Of a stretch of DNA of 64,000 bases, positions 16,884 to 26,113 are shown piece by piece (the stretch's first letter is position 1; each line of letters starts with the position of its first letter). The notes under the pieces were generated by a model. That model had not been told where the DNA came from and made no database searches. It was given only the letters and a program-made list of their open reading frames with translations. A program made the translations under genes and the position numbers. The stretch is from Rhodobacteraceae bacterium CCMM004 (GTDB lineage Bacteria; Pseudomonadota; Alphaproteobacteria; Rhodobacterales; Rhodobacteraceae): the NCBI GenBank assembly GCA_004005435.1, contig RZWH01000005.1:248001-312000 (forward strand), written 5' to 3'.

Positions 16884-18317
16884 TCAGGCCGCGGCGCCCC
16901 CCACGGTCAGCCCGCCGATCCTGAGGGTCGGCTGACCCACCCCCACCGGCACCCACTGGCCGTTCTTGCCGCAATTGCCGATGCCAGGGTCCAGCGCCAT
17001 GTCGTTGCCGATGGCGCGGATGTTGGTCAGCGCGGTGGCGCCGTCGCCGATCAGAGTCGCGCCTTTGACCGGCGCACCGACCTTGCCGTCCTTGACCCGA
17101 TAGGCCTCGGTGCAGGAGAACACGAACTTGCCCGAGGTGATGTCGACCTGGCCGCCGCCGAAGCCCACGGCCCAGATCCCGTCCTTGAGATCGGCGACGA
17201 TGTCGGCGGGATCGGCCTCGCCCCCTAGCATGTAGGTGTTGGTCATCCGCGGCATCGGAGGGTGGGCAAAGCTCTGCCGCCGCCCGTTGCCGGTGGCCGC
17301 GACGCCCATCAGGCGGGCGTTCTGACGGTCCTGCATGAAGCCGGTGAGGATGCCGTCCTCGATCAGCACGTTGCGGGCCGAGGGCGTGCCCTCGTCGTCG
17401 ACGCTGATCGAGCCGCGGCGGTCGGGCAGGGTGCCGTCGTCCAGGACCGTCACGCCGGGCGCGGCCACCCTCTGGCCCATGAGCCCGGCGAAGGCCGAGG
17501 TCTTCTTGCGGTTGAAGTCGCCCTCCAGCCCGTGGCCCACCGCCTCGTGCAGCAGGATGCCGGGCCAGCCGGGGCCCAGCACCACGTCCATGACGCCGGC
17601 CGGGGCCGGCTCGGCATCGAGGTTAACCCGCGCGATTCGCAGCGCCTCGCGCGCCACGCCCTCCCAATGGTCGCGGGCCGTCAGCCCGTCGAGCCCGGTG
17701 CGCCCGCCGCCGCCCATCGAGCCGCTCTCGCGCCGCCCGTCGCGTTCGACGATGACCGACACGTTCAGCCGCGCCATCGGGCGGACGTCGCGCACATGGG
17801 TGCCCTCGGGGCGGAGGATTTCGACCTCCTGAAGCGATGCGGCGAGGGTGGCGCTGACCTGCACCACGGCGGGATCGAGGTCGCGCAGGAACGCGTCGAT
17901 CTCGCGCAGCACGTCGATCTTCACCGCGAACTCCATGCCGCTGACGGGATCGGCGTCGGTATACAGACGGGCGTTGGTGGGGCGCGGGGCGGGGGCCAGG
18001 GTGCCGCCGCCGTCGCCCACGGCCAGGCGGGCGGTCTCGACCGCGCGTTTCAGCGCCGCCTCGCTCAGGTCGGTGGAATGGGCATAGCCGGCCGTCTCGC
18101 CCCGCACGGCGCGCAGGCCGAAGCCCTCGGCGGCGTCGTAGCTCGCCGTCTTGACCCGCCCGTCGTCGAAGCTGACGACCTCCGAGCGCGAGCGCTCCAG
18201 GAACAGTTCGCCGTCGTCGGCGCCCGCCGTGGCCGCGCGCAGATGACCGAGCGCGGCGTCGCGGTCGAGAGCGGTCTCGAAGGGGCGGAAGGGTGCATCG
18301 GTCAAAACGGCCTCCAT
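16884..18317 (-). CDS. tldD: Metalloprotease TldD
   Basis: TldD is the catalytic half of the TldD/TldE (PmbA) protease, which degrades unfolded peptides and matures some modified peptides. The 477-residue protein has the zinc motif HEAVGHGLEGD (H257, E258, H262) and the later conserved cysteine in FVFSCTEAYRV. Start ATG 18317 (MEAVLTDAPF) was taken because upstream codons are not conserved-looking. The partner tldE/pmbA is not in this window. It is divergent from coxB with a 168-bp spacer. Confidence 0.94.
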   Translation of the reverse strand: MEAVLTDAPFRPFETALDRDAALGHLRAATAGADDGELFLERSRSEVVSFDDGRVKTASYDAAEGFGLRAVRGETAGYAHSTDLSEAALKRAVETARLAVGDGGGTLAPAPRPTNARLYTDADPVSGMEFAVKIDVLREIDAFLRDLDPAVVQVSATLAASLQEVEILRPEGTHVRDVRPMARLNVSVIVERDGRRESGSMGGGGRTGLDGLTARDHWEGVAREALRIARVNLDAEPAPAGVMDVVLGPGWPGILLHEAVGHGLEGDFNRKKTSAFAGLMGQRVAAPGVTVLDDGTLPDRRGSISVDDEGTPSARNVLIEDGILTGFMQDRQNARLMGVAATGNGRRQSFAHPPMPRMTNTYMLGGEADPADIVADLKDGIWAVGFGGGQVDITSGKFVFSCTEAYRVKDGKVGAPVKGATLIGDGATALTNIRAIGNDMALDPGIGNCGKNGQWVPVGVGQPTLRIGGLTVGGAAA

Positions 18318-18485
18318 TGGCGGGCGGGCGTCCCATTGCCGCAATCGCACGGCTTGTTCCCGCGCGCTTTATATGGTTTCAGAACCGACGACGACAAACG
18401 GGCGTTGGTGCGCGGTGTGCCATCGCATATCCTCGCGCCCGACCGGGCCGCCAGCGCCCGACCGTAGCCGAACAGGATTTCGCCG

Positions 18486-19373
18486 ATGCGCAAGCTCTCC
18501 GCCCTCGTGTTCTCCGCCCTCGCCGCCGCAGGAGCGGCCCATGCGCAGGCGATTCCCGCCGACCTGCCCATCGTCGGGGCGCCCGTGCAGGGCGGGATCG
18601 GGTTCCAGCCCGCCGCGACCTCGCTGGCCGAGGACCTGTTCTGGCTCGACGGGCTGATCCTGGTGATCATCACCGTGATCACGCTCTTCGTCATCGCGCT
18701 CCTGGCCATCGTCGCGATCCGCTACAACAGCCGCTCGAACCCCAACCCGGCGCGCTTCACCCACAACACCCCGATCGAGATCACGTGGACCGTGGTGCCA
18801 ATCATCATCCTGGTGGTCATCGGCGCCTTTTCCCTGCCGGTTCTGTTCAACCAGCAGGAAATCCCCGAGGCCGACGTGACGATCAAGGCCACGGGATACC
18901 AGTGGTACTGGGGCTACGAGTATCCCGACCACGAGTTCGCCTTCGACAGCTTCATGATCGGGTACGGCGAGGGCAATCTCAGCCCCTCCATCGTCGAGCA
19001 GTTGGAAGAGGCGGGCTATACCGCCGACGAGTTCCGCCTGGCCACCGACACCGCGATGGTGGTCCCTGTGGGCAAGACCGTGGTGGTGCAGGTGACGGCC
19101 GCCGACGTGATCCACTCGTGGACCATCCCCGCCTTCGGGGTCAAGCAGGACGGCGTGCCCGGCCGCCTGGCCGAGCTGTGGTTCCGCGCCGACCGCGAGG
19201 GCGTGTATTTCGGCCAGTGCTCCGAGCTCTGCGGCAAGGATCACGCCTATATGCCGATCACCGTGAAGGTGGTGAGCGAGGAAGTCTACGAGGCCTGGCT
19301 GGACGAGGCCATCGCGCAATACGCCGGCACCCCCCGCGCCGAGGCCGGGGTGCAGGTCGCCGCCGCCGAGTGA
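18486..19373 (+). CDS. ctaC: Cytochrome c oxidase subunit II (aa3 type)
   Basis: This 295-residue subunit carries the CuA centre that accepts electrons from cytochrome c. A signal peptide (1-20, cleavage after AHA) is followed by two membrane helices (about 51-79 and 100-121). The periplasmic cupredoxin domain has the aromatic patch [10 protein letters not shown] (138-147) and CuA ligands H210, C245, E247, C249, H253 and M256 ([12 protein letters not shown]). It starts the ctaC-ctaB-orf-ctaG-ctaE-surf1 cluster; subunit I is elsewhere, as is common in Rhodobacterales. A Shine-Dalgarno agga precedes the ATG. Confidence 0.97.
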   Translation: MRKLSALVFSALAAAGAAHAQAIPADLPIVGAPVQGGIGFQPAATSLAEDLFWLDGLILVIITVITLFVIALLAIVAIRYNSRSNPNPARFTHNTPIEITWTVVPIIILVVIGAFSLPVLFNQQEIPEADVTIKATGYQWYWGYEYPDHEFAFDSFMIGYGEGNLSPSIVEQLEEAGYTADEFRLATDTAMVVPVGKTVVVQVTAADVIHSWTIPAFGVKQDGVPGRLAELWFRADREGVYFGQCSELCGKDHAYMPITVKVVSEEVYEAWLDEAIAQYAGTPRAEAGVQVAAAE

Positions 19374-19385
19374 CGTTGCCCTGAG

Positions 19386-19403
19386 GGCGGGGCCGGCCCC
19401 GCC
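19386..19403 (+). terminator. GC-rich hairpin between ctaC and ctaB
   Basis: An 18-nt perfect palindrome (arms ggcggggcc and ggccccgcc) lies 12 nt after the ctaC stop. There is no T-tract, so it may be an mRNA-stabilising or attenuating hairpin that lets ctaC be expressed more than the assembly genes. Confidence 0.45.
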
Positions 19404-19429
19404 CCGCCGCCCATCCGCACGGATTTCCG

Positions 19430-20374
19430 ATGACCGACGCCACGACCCAGATCGACGCCGCGCCCTACGAGCCGACCTTCGGTGACTACGTCGCGCTGCT
19501 CAAACCGCGGGTGATGTCGCTCGTGGTGTTCACCGCATTCGTGGGTCTGTTGGTGGCGCCGGTGCCGGTGCACCCCTTCGTGGGTTTCTGCGCGATCCTG
19601 TTCATCGCTGTGGGGGCAGGTGCGTCCGGTGCGCTGAACATGTGGTGGGACGCCGACATCGACGCCGTGATGCGCCGCACCGCGCGCCGGCCGATCCCCT
19701 CGGGCCGGGTCGCACCGGGCGAGGCGCTGGCCGTGGGGCTGGGCCTGTCGCTGTTGTCGGTGGTGATGCTGGGGCTGACGGCGGGGTGGCTCGCCGCAGG
19801 GCTCCTGGCGTTCACCATCTTCTTCTACGCCGTGATCTATTCCATGTGGCTGAAGCGGTCGACTCCGCAGAACATCGTCATCGGCGGCGCCGCCGGCGCC
19901 TTCCCCCCACTGATCGGTTGGGTCTGCGCCACCGGATCGGTGTCGGTCGAGGCGCTGTTGATGTTCGGCCTGATCTTTATGTGGACGCCGCCGCATTTCT
20001 GGGCCCTGGCCCTGTTCATGAAGTCCGACTACCACGACGCTGGCATCCCGATGCTGACCGTCACCCATGGCCGCCGCGCCACCCGGGCGCATATCCTGGT
20101 CTACACCGCGTTCCTGGTTCCCGTGGCGCTGGGCCTGGCGCTGACCGCAATTGGCGGGCCGGTCTATCTGGTCACCGCCGTGGTCCTGAACGCGCTGTTC
20201 ATGAAGGGCGCCTGGGAGATCTGGCGCCGCGACGAGGCGGCGGCCGAGGCCGACGCCTATGCCGTGGAGAAGCGCGTCTTCCGCTTTTCGCTCTGGTATC
20301 TGTTCCTGCATTTCGGCGCGCTCCTGGCCGACGCCGCCCTGCGCGCGACGAACCTTACATGGGGGATCCTCTGA
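19430..20374 (+). CDS. ctaB: Protohaem IX farnesyltransferase (haem O synthase)
   Basis: This 314-residue UbiA-family prenyltransferase makes haem O from haem B, the precursor of haem A in the aa3 oxidase. It has multiple hydrophobic helices and the polyprenyl-diphosphate motif [19 protein letters not shown], then [20 protein letters not shown] and [18 protein letters not shown], all family signatures. Its TGA stop shares a base with the next start (TGATG at 20372-20376). Confidence 0.96.
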   Translation: MTDATTQIDAAPYEPTFGDYVALLKPRVMSLVVFTAFVGLLVAPVPVHPFVGFCAILFIAVGAGASGALNMWWDADIDAVMRRTARRPIPSGRVAPGEALAVGLGLSLLSVVMLGLTAGWLAAGLLAFTIFFYAVIYSMWLKRSTPQNIVIGGAAGAFPPLIGWVCATGSVSVEALLMFGLIFMWTPPHFWALALFMKSDYHDAGIPMLTVTHGRRATRAHILVYTAFLVPVALGLALTAIGGPVYLVTAVVLNALFMKGAWEIWRRDEAAAEADAYAVEKRVFRFSLWYLFLHFGALLADAALRATNLTWGIL

Positions 20375-20565
20375 TGACGATCCGCGTCGAACACGACCTG
20401 CACCGCCGCCGCCTCAGCCGCAACGTGGGCGTCGGCCTGACTCTGGTGGCGCTGATCGCCATCGTCTTCGGCCTCACCGTGGTCAAGGTGCGGCAGGTCG
20501 GCTTCACCCAGGGCTTCGACCATACGGTGCGGCCCGAGTTGATCCCGGTGGAGGACAGCCGATGA
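20374..20565 (+). CDS. Small single-span oxidase-assembly protein (CoxF-like)
   Basis: This 63-residue protein has a basic N-terminus ([20 protein letters not shown]), one hydrophobic helix (GVGLTLVALIAIVFGLTVV, about 19-37) and a short outer tail. Its position, coupled between ctaB and ctaG with overlapping start and stop codons on both sides, matches the small ORF found here in related cta clusters. A role in cytochrome oxidase assembly is inferred from position only. Confidence 0.8.
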   Translation: MTIRVEHDLHRRRLSRNVGVGLTLVALIAIVFGLTVVKVRQVGFTQGFDHTVRPELIPVEDSR

Positions 20566-21125
20566 CCCTCGACGGCAAAACCCGCACCGCGCTCCAAGGC
20601 GCCGGCGTCGTCCTGTTCATGGGCAGCCTCGCCTGGGCCAGCGTTCCGCTCTACGACTGGTTCTGCCGCGTGACGGGCTACGGCGGCGCCACCGGCGTGT
20701 CCGAGGTCGCTCCAGACGCGGTGCTCGACCGGACCATCACGGTCCGCTTCGACGCCTCGCTGGAGCGCGACATGCCCTGGCAGTTCAAACCGGTGGTGCG
20801 CGAGATGGAGGTCCGCATCGGCGAGACGAACCTCGCCTTCTACGAGGCCTACAACCCCACCGACGTCGCCGTCGCCGGGTCCGCCAGCTACAACGTCGCG
20901 CCGTTCCAGGCCGGTGGGTTTTTCTCCAAGATCGACTGCTTCTGCTTCGAAGAGCAGGTGCTGCAACCCGGCGAGCGGGTGCAGATGCCCGTGACCTTCT
21001 ACGTCGATCCCGAGATCGTCGAGGATCGCGACGGGAAGTTTGTGAATCACATCACCCTGTCCTACACCTTCTACCAAATCGACCTGCCCGAGACAGAAGA
21101 GCAGGCACGGCTGGACCTGAACTGA
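20562..21125 (+). CDS. ctaG: Cytochrome c oxidase assembly protein CtaG/Cox11
   Basis: CtaG delivers copper to the CuB site of subunit I. The 187-residue protein has one N-terminal membrane helix (about 10-28, ending in SVPLYDWFC) and a periplasmic Ig-like domain with the copper-binding pair in [10 protein letters not shown] and the typical [14 protein letters not shown] near the end. It overlaps the preceding small gene by 4 nt (ATGA). Confidence 0.96.
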   Translation: MTLDGKTRTALQGAGVVLFMGSLAWASVPLYDWFCRVTGYGGATGVSEVAPDAVLDRTITVRFDASLERDMPWQFKPVVREMEVRIGETNLAFYEAYNPTDVAVAGSASYNVAPFQAGGFFSKIDCFCFEEQVLQPGERVQMPVTFYVDPEIVEDRDGKFVNHITLSYTFYQIDLPETEEQARLDLN

Positions 21126-21153
21126 GGTCCCACGACACGAGGGAACACCGCCG

Positions 21154-21945
21154 ATGGCGCACGAGAAAAACCACGACTACCATATCCTCAACCCCTCGGT
21201 CTGGCCCTTCGTGGGCGCGGTCGGGGCGTTCGTCATGCTGGTCGGCGCGGTGCTGTGGATGAAGGGCATGACGCCGTTCATGTTCTTCATCGGCTTCGCC
21301 GTGGTCCTCTACGTGATGTATGCGTGGTGGGCCGACGTGGTGGCGGAATCGAACCAGGGCGACCACACGCCGGTGGTGCGGATCGGCCTGCGCTACGGTT
21401 TCATCCTATTCATCATGTCCGAGGTGATGTTCTTTGCCGCGTGGTTCTGGTCGTTCTTCAAGCACGCCATGTACCCGATGGAGACGTTCAGCGAGGGCCA
21501 GTGGCCGCCCCCGTCGATCGAGGTCTTCGACCCCTGGCACCTGCCGCTGATCAACACGCTGATCCTGCTGTGCTCGGGCGCGGCGGCGACCTGGGCGCAT
21601 CACGCGCTGGTGCACGAGGACAACCGCGAGGACGTCAAGTGGGGGCTGATCCTGGCCGTGGTGCTGGGCGTGATCTTTACCATCCTGCAGATCTACGAGT
21701 ACAGCCACGCCGCCTTCGGCTTTGCCGGGAACATCTACGGCGCCAACTTCTTCATGGCGACGGGCTTTCACGGCGCGCATGTGGTGATCGGCACGATCTT
21801 TCTCTTCGTTTGCTATCTGCGGGTGCGCGCCGGGCACTTCACCCAGGAAAAGCACATCGGCTTCGAGGCGGCGGCCTGGTATTGGCACTTCGTCGACGTG
21901 GTCTGGCTGTTCCTCTTTGCGGCGATCTACATCTGGGGGAGCTGA
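21154..21945 (+). CDS. ctaE: Cytochrome c oxidase subunit III
   Basis: This 263-residue integral membrane subunit stabilises the oxidase core. It begins [19 protein letters not shown], has seven hydrophobic helices, and includes [31 protein letters not shown], and [17 protein letters not shown], all diagnostic. A Shine-Dalgarno-like ggga lies upstream. After the stop codon there is a short dispersed repeat (21973-21997) before surf1. Confidence 0.97.
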   Translation: MAHEKNHDYHILNPSVWPFVGAVGAFVMLVGAVLWMKGMTPFMFFIGFAVVLYVMYAWWADVVAESNQGDHTPVVRIGLRYGFILFIMSEVMFFAAWFWSFFKHAMYPMETFSEGQWPPPSIEVFDPWHLPLINTLILLCSGAAATWAHHALVHEDNREDVKWGLILAVVLGVIFTILQIYEYSHAAFGFAGNIYGANFFMATGFHGAHVVIGTIFLFVCYLRVRAGHFTQEKHIGFEAAAWYWHFVDVVWLFLFAAIYIWGS

Positions 21946-21972
21946 CGCCGCTGGCGCGGCGTGCCTTCGGCG

Positions 21973-21997
21973 AGGGTATTTGAGCCAAGATGAAGGG
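21973..21997 (+). repeat. Dispersed intergenic repeat, copy 1
   Basis: The segment gagggtatttgagccaagat and following gaaggg closely matches 25988-26012 (22 of the 25 aligned positions identical by eye). Both copies are intergenic on the plus strand, between a stop codon and a downstream start. Similar short motifs after genes are common in Rhodobacterales genomes, from memory. Confidence 0.6.
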
Positions 21998-22042
21998 GCG
22001 GCGGGGCATCCGCCGCTCCTTCGCACGTAATGGGGACGCATC

Positions 22043-22687
22043 ATGCGGTGGATCGGTCTGGCCATTCTGGGCCTCGGCGGGGTCGCCGTGCTGGTGCGGC
22101 TGGGCATCTGGCAGCTCGACCGTCTGGAGGAAAAGACCGCCTACATCGCCCGCATCGAGGCCGGGATCGCGGCGATGCCCGTGCCGCTCCCGCCCGCGCC
22201 GACGGCCGAGGACGAGTTCCTGCCGGTGGCCGTCACGGGGGAGGTGGGCGACGGCGCGCTGCGCTTTGTCCATTCCGCCAACGCCTCGGGGCTGGTCGTG
22301 CCCCTCGCCACGCCAGAGGGGCGGGTGCTGGCCGATCTGGGGCTGATCGCGCCGGACGCGATGCCGGACCTCGCCGGCGCGGTTCTGTCGGTCGAGGGCA
22401 ACCTTGCCTTCCCGCAGGGCGATGGGGAGGGCCTGCGCCCCGATGCGCCCAATCCCTGGACCCAGCGCAACGTCGCCGCGATGGCCGATCTGCTAGACAC
22501 CCGCCCGGTCCTGGTCGTGGCGCGGCGAGTGGACCCCGCCCCCGCCGGGGTGCGCCCCTTTCCCATCACCACCGACGGCATTCCCAACAACCATCTGGGC
22601 TATGCGGTGCAGTGGTTCGGCATGGCGGCGGTCTGGGCGGGGATGGCCGGACTCTTAGGCTGGCGCATGATGCGCCGGAGCGTGTAA
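22043..22687 (+). CDS. surf1: SURF1-family oxidase assembly protein
   Basis: SURF1 helps insert haem A into cytochrome oxidase subunit I. The 214-residue protein has the family layout: an N-terminal membrane helix ending in LGIWQLDRLEEK, a periplasmic domain, and a C-terminal motif NNHLGYAVQWFGMA leading into the second helix. It is the last gene of the aa3 cluster and is followed 10 nt later by thrC. Confidence 0.93.
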   Translation: MRWIGLAILGLGGVAVLVRLGIWQLDRLEEKTAYIARIEAGIAAMPVPLPPAPTAEDEFLPVAVTGEVGDGALRFVHSANASGLVVPLATPEGRVLADLGLIAPDAMPDLAGAVLSVEGNLAFPQGDGEGLRPDAPNPWTQRNVAAMADLLDTRPVLVVARRVDPAPAGVRPFPITTDGIPNNHLGYAVQWFGMAAVWAGMAGLLGWRMMRRSV

Positions 22688-22697
22688 GGACCCACCG

Positions 22698-24086
22698 ATG
22701 AAGTATGTCTCCACGCGGGGCGCGGCCCCTGTTCTCGGCTTCGAAGACGCGATGCTGGCCGGACTGGCCCGCGACGGCGGCCTCTACGTGCCCGAGGAGA
22801 TCCCGCAGATGGCGCCGGGCGACATCGCCGCGCTGGCGGGACTGCCCTACGAGGAGATCGCGTTCCGGGTCATGCGGCCGTTCCTGGGCGGCGCTCTGAG
22901 CGACGACCGCTTTGCCGAGCTGATCGCGGCCGCCTATGCGGGCTTCGACCACGACGCGCGCGCGCCCTTGGTGCAGATCGGCCCGAACCAGTTCCTGTGC
23001 GAGCTGTTCCACGGGCCGACGCTGGCCTTCAAGGACTTTGCGATGCAGCTCATCGGCCAGCTCTTTCAGGACGCGATGGCGCGGCGGGGCGACCGTCTGA
23101 CCATCGTGGGTGCGACCAGCGGCGATACCGGCAGCGCCGCCATCGAGGCGTTCCGGGGCCTCGACGCGGTCGAGTGCTTCATCCTCTATCCCCACGGCCG
23201 GGTCAGCGAGGTGCAGCGTCGGCAGATGACCACGCCGGACGAGCCCAACGTGCACGCCCTGGCGGTCGACGGCGACTTCGACGCCTGCCAGGCCCAGGTC
23301 AAGGCGATGTTCAACGACCACGTCTTTCGCGACCGGGTGCACCTGACGGCGGTGAACTCGATCAACTGGGCGCGGGTGCTGGCGCAGGTGGTCTACTACT
23401 TCTCGTCCGCCGCCAACCTGGGTGCGCCCCACCGCCCGGTCGGTTTCACCGTGCCCACGGGCAATTTCGGCGACATCTTCGCCGGGTGGATCGCGCGGTC
23501 CATGGGGCTGCCCATCGACCGGCTGGTCATCGCCACCAATCGCAACGACATCCTGCACCGCACGCTGGTGACCGGGCGGCACGACAAGGCCGGGGTGCAT
23601 CCCACGATCAGCCCGTCCATGGACATCGAGGTGTCGTCGAACTTCGAGCGCGCGCTCTACATGGCCTACGATCGCGACGGCGCGGCGGTCGGGCGGCTGA
23701 TGGAGGAGTTGTCCTGCGACGGCGGCTTCCCGGTGAGCCAGGGCGCGCTGGAGACGCTGCGCGAGACCTATCTGTCCGGCCGCGCCGACGAGGACGAGAC
23801 CCGCGCCACCATCCGCGAGATGCACGCACGGACGGGCGAGGTTCTGTGCCCCCATACCGCCGTGGGGGTCAAGGTCGCGGCCGAGCATCGGGGCGCGGCA
23901 CCGATGGTCACCCTCGCGACCGCCCACCCGGCCAAGTTCCCAGAGGCGGTGGCGGCGGCGACGGGGTATCATCCGCCTCTTCCAAACCGGATGCGCGATC
24001 TCTATGACAGGCCGGAACGGCTGCGACGGGTGCCCAACGACCTGACCGCGCTGCAAAACGTGATCGGGGAGCGGGTGACGACGTGA
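22698..24086 (+). CDS. thrC: Threonine synthase
   Basis: ThrC is the PLP enzyme converting O-phosphohomoserine to threonine. The 462-residue protein has the N-terminal YVSTRG start, PLP lysine K112 in GPTLAFKDFAMQLIG, GATSGDTGSAAIEAFRG as phosphate-binding loop, and PTGNFGDIFAGW. Length fits the long (yeast/Proteobacteria) ThrC type. The ATG has a weak agga upstream; its stop overlaps the GTG of the M16 peptidase gene. Confidence 0.96.
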   Translation: MKYVSTRGAAPVLGFEDAMLAGLARDGGLYVPEEIPQMAPGDIAALAGLPYEEIAFRVMRPFLGGALSDDRFAELIAAAYAGFDHDARAPLVQIGPNQFLCELFHGPTLAFKDFAMQLIGQLFQDAMARRGDRLTIVGATSGDTGSAAIEAFRGLDAVECFILYPHGRVSEVQRRQMTTPDEPNVHALAVDGDFDACQAQVKAMFNDHVFRDRVHLTAVNSINWARVLAQVVYYFSSAANLGAPHRPVGFTVPTGNFGDIFAGWIARSMGLPIDRLVIATNRNDILHRTLVTGRHDKAGVHPTISPSMDIEVSSNFERALYMAYDRDGAAVGRLMEELSCDGGFPVSQGALETLRETYLSGRADEDETRATIREMHARTGEVLCPHTAVGVKVAAEHRGAAPMVTLATAHPAKFPEAVAAATGYHPPLPNRMRDLYDRPERLRRVPNDLTALQNVIGERVTT

Positions 24087-25345
24087 CGGTCGAGATGCAT
24101 ACTTTGGCCAATGGGCTGAGGATCGTGACCGAGCGGATGCCGGGGCTCAAGTCGGCCAGCGTCGGGCTTTGGATCACCGCCGGCGGACGGCACGAGCGCG
24201 CCGAGCAGAACGGCATCGCGCATTTCCTGGAGCATATGGCGTTCAAGGGGACCAAGCGGCGCACGTCGCTCCAGATCGCCGAGGCCATCGAGGACGTGGG
24301 CGGCTATATCAACGCCTATACAAGCCGCGAGATGACCGCCTACTACGCCCGGGTGCTGGAGCCCGATGTGCCCCTGGCACTGGACGTCATTTCGGACATC
24401 GTGCTGAACCCGGTCTTCGACCTCTCCGAGATCGAGGTCGAGCGCGGGGTGATCCTGCAAGAGATCGGTCAGGCGCTCGACACTCCCGACGACATCGTCT
24501 TCGACTGGTTGCAGGAGGTCGCCTATCCGGACCAGCCCTTGGGCCGCTCGATCCTGGGACCGTCCGAGAAGGTGTCGGTCTTCGGCCGCGACGACCTCTC
24601 GCGGTTCGTGGCCGAACGCTACGGGCCGGGCGAGATGATCCTGTCCGCCGCCGGGGCCATCGACCACGAGGCCGTGGTCCGGCAGGCCGAAGCAATTTTT
24701 GGCGACCGGCCGGCGCGGCCGCGCCGCGCGGTCGAACCGGCGCAGTTCGTCGGCGGCGAGCGCCGTGAAGTCCGCGATCTGGAGCAGGTGCATTTCGCCC
24801 TGGCCTTCGAGTCGCCCGACTACTGCGCGCCCGACATCTATTCGGCACAGATCTTTGCCACGGCGCTCGGCGGCGGGATGTCATCGCGCCTGTTCCAGGA
24901 GGTGCGGGAAAAACGCGGCCTGTGCTATTCGATCTTCGCCCAGGCCGGGGCGTATGCCGACAGCGGCATGATGACGATCTATGCCGGCACCTCGGCCGAT
25001 CAGATCGACGCCCTGGTCGGCCTGACCGCTGATGAGATGCGCCGGTCGGCCGACGACATGAGCCCCGCCGAGGTCGCGCGCGCCCGGGCGCAGATGAAGG
25101 CGGGGCTGCTGATGGGGCTGGAGAGCCCGTCGAGCCGGGCCGAACGGCTGGCGCGCCTGTTGTCGATCTGGGGTCGGGTGCCCGATCTGGACGAGACGGT
25201 CGCGCGCATCGACGCGGTGACCACCGGCGACGTCCGCGATTTCGCCGCCAACATGGCGACGTCGGGGCAGGCGGCGCTGGCGCTCTATGGCCCCGTGTCG
25301 AAGGCGCCGGGACTGGAGGCGCTGACCGGACATCTGGCGGCCTGA
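24083..25345 (+). CDS. M16-family zinc peptidase (processing-peptidase-like)
   Basis: This 420-residue peptidase carries the inverted zinc motif HFLEH (H47, E50, H51) within AHFLEHMAFKGTKRR, and the distal glutamate in EIEVERGVILQEIGQALD. It is the bacterial homologue of mitochondrial processing peptidase beta subunit and lacks a signal peptide, so it is probably cytosolic. The GTG start (24083) overlaps the thrC stop. Synteny thrC-M16-GNAT is common in Rhodobacterales from memory. Confidence 0.92.
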   Translation: MTVEMHTLANGLRIVTERMPGLKSASVGLWITAGGRHERAEQNGIAHFLEHMAFKGTKRRTSLQIAEAIEDVGGYINAYTSREMTAYYARVLEPDVPLALDVISDIVLNPVFDLSEIEVERGVILQEIGQALDTPDDIVFDWLQEVAYPDQPLGRSILGPSEKVSVFGRDDLSRFVAERYGPGEMILSAAGAIDHEAVVRQAEAIFGDRPARPRRAVEPAQFVGGERREVRDLEQVHFALAFESPDYCAPDIYSAQIFATALGGGMSSRLFQEVREKRGLCYSIFAQAGAYADSGMMTIYAGTSADQIDALVGLTADEMRRSADDMSPAEVARARAQMKAGLLMGLESPSSRAERLARLLSIWGRVPDLDETVARIDAVTTGDVRDFAANMATSGQAALALYGPVSKAPGLEALTGHLAA

Positions 25346-25929
25346 TGCGCCTCACCCGGCGCAAGGTCCGCATCGACACCGAACGGATGATCCTGCGCCC
25401 GCCGCAGCACAGCGACTTTCGCGCCTGGACGGCGCTGCGGCGCGACAGCCGCGAGTTCCTCACGCCCTGGGAGCCGACCTGGGCCGCCGACCACCTGACG
25501 CGCAAGAGCTTTACCAACCGCGTCTACTGGGCCCACAGGTCGATCGCGAACGGCACGGCGCTGCCCCTGTTCCTGATCCGCCACGAGGACGACACGCTCC
25601 TCGGGGCGATCACCCTGGACCATATCCGCCGCGGACCGGCCCAGGCGGGGACGACGGGCTATTGGATCGGCGCCCCCTTCGCCCGTCAGGGATACATGTC
25701 CGAGGCCATCGGCGCCGTCGTCAACTACGCCTTCACCGTGCTCGATCTCAGCCGGATCGAGGCCGCCTGCCTGGCCGAGAACGCCGCCAGCCGGGCGGTG
25801 CTGGAGCGGGCGGGCTACAAATACGAGGGCGTCGCCCAGAGCTATCTCCAGATCGCGGGGCGGTGGCGCAACCACGTGCTCTACGCCAACCTGCGGCACG
25901 ACCGGCGGGGGCGCACCCAGGCGGGGTGA
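25345..25929 (+). CDS. RimJ/RimL-type GNAT acetyltransferase
   Basis: This 194-residue GNAT resembles ribosomal-protein alanine N-acetyltransferases. It has ERMILRPPQHSDFRAWTALR at the start, GTTGYWIGAPFARQGYMSEA as acetyl-CoA-binding motif A, and LDLSRIEAACLAENAASRAV before the conserved LERAGYKYEG. The start shares one base with the M16 stop (TGATG), so the two are coupled. The exact acceptor protein cannot be told. Confidence 0.88.
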   Translation: MRLTRRKVRIDTERMILRPPQHSDFRAWTALRRDSREFLTPWEPTWAADHLTRKSFTNRVYWAHRSIANGTALPLFLIRHEDDTLLGAITLDHIRRGPAQAGTTGYWIGAPFARQGYMSEAIGAVVNYAFTVLDLSRIEAACLAENAASRAVLERAGYKYEGVAQSYLQIAGRWRNHVLYANLRHDRRGRTQAG

Positions 25930-25987
25930 CGGTGCGCGCGGGCGGCTGCGGCATGCCTGTGGGGGTTTCACACCCCCACGCCCCCGT

Positions 25988-26012
25988 GGGGTATTTCAGC
26001 CAAGATGAAGGG
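25988..26012 (+). repeat. Dispersed intergenic repeat, copy 2
   Basis: The segment ggggtatttcagccaagatg and following aaggg matches copy 1 at 21973-21997. It follows a C-rich inverted stretch (gggggtttcacacccccacgcccccgtgggg, about 25960-25991, given here as its two parts tgggggtttcaca and cacccccacg) that could be the terminator of the GNAT gene. Confidence 0.6.
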
Positions 26013-26113
26013 CAGGGGCGGAAGGCCGCAGGAAATGCGTGGGACACGGGCCCGGAGCGGTCTAAGTGAATGGGGCAAGCCCGGTCTGCGGCAGTCTTGA
26101 GGGATCAAAGACG

